Positions 6,423 to 9,607 of a stretch of DNA of 9,607 nucleotides are shown one piece after another. The position numbers were made by a program, and so were the translations under genes. Origin of the DNA: Marisimplicoccus sp964437815 (GTDB taxonomy: Bacteria > Bacteroidota > Bacteroidia > Flavobacteriales > Flavobacteriaceae). Numbering within the stretch: the first letter of the stretch is position 1; every line of letters begins with the position of its first letter. The notes beneath the pieces are model-generated. The model searched no databases and was not told the origin of the DNA. It worked only from the letters and a program-made list of their open reading frames with translations. The stretch spans positions 1 to 9,607 of the forward strand of contig CAYTIE010000036.1 of the NCBI GenBank assembly GCA_964437815.1. The letters are read 5' to 3'.

Positions 6423-7898
6423 TTAAACTTTAGGTGGACTATAGTTTGGAGCTTCTTTGGTAATTGTAACATTATGTGGATGACCTTCTCTAATACCAGA
6501 ACCGGTAATCTTAATAAATTTGGATTTAGATTTTAATTCATTAATATTCTTTGCACCACAATAACCCATTCCAGATCTTAAACCACCAACAAATTGATGT
6601 ATGCTTTCCTGTAATTCACCTTTATATGGGACACGTCCTACTATTCCTTCTGGAACTAATTTTTTAGAGTCTGTTTCAGAACCTTGGAAATATCTTGACT
6701 TACTTCCTTTTTTCATTGCTTCTACAGATCCCATACCTCTATATGTTTTAAATTTCCTTCCTTCAAAAATTACAGTTTCTCCAGGTGATTCTTCAGTACC
6801 CGCAAGAAGAGATCCAAGCATAACAGAATCAGCACCCGCAGCTATAGCTTTAGAAATATCCCCTGTATATCTAATTCCTCCATCAGCAATAACAGGTATG
6901 TCTAGATCCTTAACAGAGTTTGCTACTTCTAAAACAGCAGAAAATTGAGGATAACCAACACCAGCAACTATCCTAGTTGTACATATAGATCCTGGACCTA
7001 TTCCAACTTTTATTCCATCTGCACCAAAATCTATTAAAAATTTTGCTGCATCAGGTGTTGCAATATTCCCAACTACTACATCAATATTATTAAAGTTATC
7101 TTTAACCTTTTTAAGAGCATTAGCAACACTTTTAGAATGAGCATGAGCAGTATCAATAACAAGTGCATCAACTCCAGCATTAATCAATTCATTACATCTT
7201 TTTATTAAATCTTTATCAATTCCAATAGCAGCTGCAACTCGAAGCCTTCCATATTCATCTTTATTCGAAACAGGTTTAATAGAATGTTTATTTATATCTC
7301 TAAAAGTAATTAAACCTACTAGGTTATTTTTAGCATCAACAACTGGTAATTTTTCAATTTTATGTTTTTGAAGGATTTCCTCAGCATCATCTAATGAAGT
7401 TCCAGACTTAACTGTAATGAGATTCTTTGATGTCATAACTTTTGAAATTGGTTTATTATCTTCTTTTTCAAACCTTAAATCTCTGTTTGTAACAATTCCT
7501 TTTAGTTTACCCTTATCAGATATAATTGGAATTCCTCCAATTTTATATTTTTTCATACTTCTTTTTGCATGCTTAACTAACGCATTTAATTTTAAAGTGA
7601 CTGGATCTATAATCATTCCTGATTCAGCTCTTTTAACTAATCTAACTTCATTTGACTGATCTTCAATACTAAGATTCTTATGGATTACACCTATTCCTCC
7701 CTCTCGAGCAACTGCAATAGCCATCTTACTTTCAGTGACTGTATCCATTGCAGCAGATATAATAGGTATATTAAGATTAATATTTTTACTAAATCTAGTT
7801 TTAAGGTCTACTTTTTGAGGTAAAATCTCAGAATATTGAGGGATTAGAAGAACATCCTCATATGTTAAACCTTCATTAAGAATTATCGAATTTGCCAT
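6423..7898 (-). CDS. guaB: Inosine-5'-monophosphate dehydrogenase
   Basis: Cytoplasmic IMP dehydrogenase, which oxidises IMP to XMP with NAD+, the rate-limiting step of guanine nucleotide synthesis. Its 491 residues match the bacterial length. The (beta/alpha)8 barrel starts with LTYEDVLLIP (11-20) and SAAMDTVTE (48-56). It is interrupted by two CBS domains at about 95-205, which bind adenine or guanine nucleotides in other IMPDHs. The catalytic loop GIGPGSICTTR carries Cys306, which forms the thioimidate with IMP. Next come the phosphate-binding IADGGIR (337-343) and MLGSLLAGTEESPGE (360-374). The flap has YRGMGS (386-391) and the Arg402-Tyr403 pair in SRYFQG that activates water, then EGIVGRVPYKG (417-427). 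All expected catalytic residues are present. It heads an operon with two envelope-folding genes, a neighbourhood known in flavobacteria with no obvious functional link. Confidence 0.98.
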   Translation of the reverse strand: MANSIILNEGLTYEDVLLIPQYSEILPQKVDLKTRFSKNINLNIPIISAAMDTVTESKMAIAVAREGGIGVIHKNLSIEDQSNEVRLVKRAESGMIIDPVTLKLNALVKHAKRSMKKYKIGGIPIISDKGKLKGIVTNRDLRFEKEDNKPISKVMTSKNLITVKSGTSLDDAEEILQKHKIEKLPVVDAKNNLVGLITFRDINKHSIKPVSNKDEYGRLRVAAAIGIDKDLIKRCNELINAGVDALVIDTAHAHSKSVANALKKVKDNFNNIDVVVGNIATPDAAKFLIDFGADGIKVGIGPGSICTTRIVAGVGYPQFSAVLEVANSVKDLDIPVIADGGIRYTGDISKAIAAGADSVMLGSLLAGTEESPGETVIFEGRKFKTYRGMGSVEAMKKGSKSRYFQGSETDSKKLVPEGIVGRVPYKGELQESIHQFVGGLRSGMGYCGAKNINELKSKSKFIKITGSGIREGHPHNVTITKEAPNYSPPKV

Positions 7899-7900
7899 TG

Positions 7901-7921
7901 CAATTAATTATAAACTAATTG
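7901..7921. repeat. Short inverted repeat in the guaB leader
   Basis: Nine-base arms CAATTAATT (7901-7909) and AACTAATTG (7913-7921) pair with one G-T-type mismatch around a 3-base loop. The repeat lies two bases upstream of the guaB ATG and downstream of its putative -7 element, so it would be in the mRNA leader. It is A/T-only apart from the ends and would be weak; it may be chance. Confidence 0.3.
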
Positions 7922-7925
7922 CATG

Positions 7926-7933
7926 CAAATATA
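7926..7933 (-). promoter_or_regulatory. Putative -7 promoter element for guaB
   Basis: On the minus strand 7933 to 7926 reads TATATTTG, an exact TAnnTTTG match, in the 53-base gap between the LysE-type gene and guaB. Transcription would begin about 20 bases upstream of the ATG at 7898. No -33 TTG is seen 17-23 bases further upstream. It suggests guaB has its own promoter and need not depend on the exporter gene. Confidence 0.4.
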
Positions 7934-7951
7934 CAAATTAAAAACTAGAAC

Positions 7952-8548
7952 CTAGTCTAGCCATATTAATACTATTATAAAGAGGTAAATTAATGTTTTT
8001 ATGCACGAAATTATTGGTGATTTTAATGATAGATTAAAGAAATTAAATATCCTTTTTGATAAGTAAGAGACAGTAATAAAAATTATTAAAGCTTGAATAA
8101 AAAATATTAGTCCTAAAATTGCAAATTGAATTTTTACATCTATAGTATTTGAAAACAAAAAAGCAGGAAAAAAAGCTATAAAAAACAATATCACTTTGGG
8201 GTTAATAAGATTCATTATTAATCCTTTAAGATAAGGTGAACTAAAATTTAAATAAGTCTTAGAGGAGTATAACTTAGGGGATAAATAAATTTCTTGCAAC
8301 ATTAGTAATAAAAGGTAAAATGAGCTGAATAATTGAAAAATAAAATAGTTATTTGAAATTATAGGAGATAATCCAAAAACAAGAAGTATAGTGTGAATTA
8401 ATAATCCTGAACAAAGACCCAATGAAATTAATAATCCTGTGAGTCTATTTTTTGAAATACTTTGAGAAATCACAAACAGTATGTCTGGACCTGGCATTAA
8501 AGTCAATGAAATAGAAGAAATAAGGAACAATATAATTTCAGTATTCAT
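7952..8548 (-). CDS. LysE/RhtB-family amino-acid exporter
   Basis: Inner-membrane protein of 198 residues with about six hydrophobic helices, slightly shorter than the 205-210 typical of RhtB-type exporters. The signature is near the N-terminus: LMPGPDILFVISQS (17-30), then a basic SKNRLTGLLISLGLCSGLLIH (32-52) and GLSPII. The second conserved string is LKGLIMNLINPKVILFFIAFFPAFL (107-131), matching the family's NLLNPK...FFLAFFPQF. Members export amino acids or derivatives (lysine, threonine, homoserine lactone, leucine) by proton exchange; the substrate is unknown here. The usual Gly in the third helix (AYLLYLG-like) is not conserved. The gene is divergent from the M28 peptidase with 70 bases between the starts. 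Export of amino acids released by the peptidase cannot be inferred from adjacency alone. Confidence 0.88.
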   Translation of the reverse strand: MNTEIILFLISSISLTLMPGPDILFVISQSISKNRLTGLLISLGLCSGLLIHTILLVFGLSPIISNNYFIFQLFSSFYLLLLMLQEIYLSPKLYSSKTYLNFSSPYLKGLIMNLINPKVILFFIAFFPAFLFSNTIDVKIQFAILGLIFFIQALIIFITVSYLSKRIFNFFNLSLKSPIISCIKTLIYLFIIVLIWLD

Positions 8549-8564
8549 GTCTTATTTTATTATT

Positions 8565-8572
8565 TATATTTG
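8565..8572 (+). promoter_or_regulatory. Putative -7 element for the M28 peptidase gene
   Basis: TATATTTG is an exact match to TAnnTTTG, identical to the octamer ahead of guaB. It lies 46 bases before the ATG at 8619, giving a leader of about 40 bases. No -33 TTG is visible. The remainder of the 70-base divergent spacer is nearly pure A/T, and no similar element was found for the exporter gene on the minus strand. Confidence 0.35.
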
Positions 8573-8618
8573 TTAAAATTAGTTTATATATAAGTAAGAT
8601 ATTAAATAACAAATAATT

Positions 8619-9607
8619 ATGAGAATAATAATTTCACTAGCTACAATTTTCTTCTTAACATTAAATTTCAGTTGCTCACAAAATGATATTTCAACAAAAT
8701 ATTCAAACTCAATTACTGAAAAAGACTTACAAGATCTTTTATATGTATATGCTTCTGATGAATTTGAAGGAAGAAACACAGGAGAGCCTGGTCAAAAGCT
8801 AGCAGTGAAATTTATTAGGGACTTTTATAAAGCAAATGATATAGATAAAGCTATTAATACAGAAGATTATTTTCAAAAGTTTTTAGTTGATTTTACTGGA
8901 AGACAGGTGGTTAGCCCTGATTATATTGATATTCCAACTACTAAAAAAAAGATTGATTGGGTTAAGACAGAAAACGTTGCTGCAATAATAAAAGGAAGTG
9001 AAAAACCCGACGAATATATCATTCTTACAGCACATCTTGATCATGTGGGAAAAAAGGGAGATGATATTTATAATGGGGCAGATGATGACGGATCTGGATC
9101 AATGGTCTTATTAGAAATTGCTCAAGCATTTAAACTTGCAGTGCTCGATGGGAATAGACCCAAAAGATCTATTGTTATACTTCATGTATCTGCTGAAGAA
9201 AAGGGTCTCCTAGGTTCAAAGTACTATGTTGAAAACCCTCTATTTCCTCTTGAGAACACTATTACAAATCTAAATGTTGATATGATAGGGAGAACAGATC
9301 CAACAAGAGAATCGAATAATGATAACTATATTTATTTAATTGGAACAGACAGATTAAGCTCATTGCTTCATGAAACTTCTGAAAAAGTTAATGAAAAAAC
9401 TGTAAATCTTGAGTTAGACTACAGATTTAATGCATGGGATGATCCAAATAGATTTTATTTTAGAAGTGATCATTATAATTTTGCACAATATAATATTCCT
9501 GTTATATTCTATTTTAGCGGAACTCATGAAGATTATCATGGTCCAGGCGACACAGCTGATAAAATTCGTTATGATCTATTAACAAAGAGAGCTAAATTAA
9601 TATTTCA
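8619..9607 (+). CDS. Exported M28-family zinc metallopeptidase (C-terminus cut by window edge)
   Basis: Di-zinc aminopeptidase-type enzyme (peptidase family M28), truncated after 329 codons by the window end. The N-terminus MRIIISLATIFFLTLNFSCSQ is a signal peptide. Cys19 followed by Ser could be lipidated, as in many Bacteroidota surface proteins, but the -3/-2 residues (Asn, Phe) fit the lipobox poorly. The ligand set is complete: His139 in TAHLDHVG, the bridging Asp155 in NGADDDGSGS, the Glu193-Glu194 pair (general base and ligand) in SAEEKGLLGS, Asp221 in NVDMIGR, and a final His in GTHEDYHGPGDTADKI (303 or, more likely, 307). Such enzymes release N-terminal amino acids from peptides in the periplasm or at the cell surface. 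The ATG at 8619 is chosen because it gives the signal peptide. No Shine-Dalgarno is visible. Substrate preference cannot be read from sequence. Confidence 0.94.
   Translation, partial: MRIIISLATIFFLTLNFSCSQNDISTKYSNSITEKDLQDLLYVYASDEFEGRNTGEPGQKLAVKFIRDFYKANDIDKAINTEDYFQKFLVDFTGRQVVSPDYIDIPTTKKKIDWVKTENVAAIIKGSEKPDEYIILTAHLDHVGKKGDDIYNGADDDGSGSMVLLEIAQAFKLAVLDGNRPKRSIVILHVSAEEKGLLGSKYYVENPLFPLENTITNLNVDMIGRTDPTRESNNDNYIYLIGTDRLSSLLHETSEKVNEKTVNLELDYRFNAWDDPNRFYFRSDHYNFAQYNIPVIFYFSGTHEDYHGPGDTADKIRYDLLTKRAKLIF

Noticed and set aside
6601..6948. Plus-strand open frame of 115 codons opposite guaB
   Set aside because: Antisense to highly conserved IMPDH catalytic regions; the protein is rich in Ser/Pro/Thr with no domain. 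An antisense shadow.
7936..7960. Palindromic CTAG-containing stretch (CTAGAACCTAGTCTAG) near the end of the exporter gene as a recombination or regulatory site
   Set aside because: It is short, imperfect, partly inside the stop region of the LysE-type gene, and not repeated elsewhere in the window.
8579..8779. Minus-strand open frame of 66 codons across the start of the M28 gene
   Set aside because: It overlaps the signal peptide and start of the clearly real M28 peptidase in antisense; low-complexity Ile-rich end.

Overview
The window looks like chromosomal DNA from a low-GC member of the Bacteroidota, most likely a marine or otherwise aquatic, yellow-pigmented flavobacterium. Four things suggest this: strong AT richness; almost no Shine-Dalgarno sequences ahead of the start codons; several upstream octamers matching the Bacteroidota -7 promoter element TAnnTTTG; and the gene content (carotenoid crtB-crtZ, guaB followed by SurA-type folding factors, a secreted M28 peptidase). 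The taxonomic call is inference; there is no rRNA or other marker gene here. No tRNA, rRNA, CRISPR array, insertion sequence or prophage module was seen.

Left part (1-3193). A gene of unknown function runs off the left edge on the minus strand. Its start resembles ADP-ribosyltransferase-fold families and its tail is a proline/valine/glutamate/lysine repeat. It is divergent from a plus-strand cluster: phytoene synthase (crtB), overlapping beta-carotene hydroxylase (crtZ), then a PLP-dependent trans-sulfuration enzyme 40 bases later. CrtB makes phytoene from geranylgeranyl diphosphate and CrtZ hydroxylates beta-carotene to zeaxanthin. The desaturase (crtI) and cyclase needed between them are not in the window.

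Middle part (3241-7898, all minus strand). A bile acid:sodium symporter family transporter faces the PLP enzyme tail to tail. Upstream of it lies a likely operon transcribed guaB -> lipoprotein -> SurA-like isomerase. guaB encodes IMP dehydrogenase for GMP synthesis. The lipoprotein resembles the N-terminal part of SurA-type chaperones but has no visible parvulin domain. The SurA-like protein has two parvulin regions and probably helps fold outer-membrane proteins in the periplasm. The genes are 11 bases apart, then overlapping. An AT-rich stem-loop follows the last stop codon.

Right part (7952-9607). A LysE/RhtB-family exporter lies upstream of guaB on the same strand. It is divergent from an exported M28 zinc peptidase that runs off the right edge.

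Most of the window is ordinary housekeeping and pigment DNA. No clearly new multi-gene system was found. The best candidates for novelty are the unknown left-edge protein, the parvulin-less lipoprotein beside SurA, the unclear reaction of the PLP enzyme, and the possibly leaderless divergent promoter pair between the left-edge gene and crtB.
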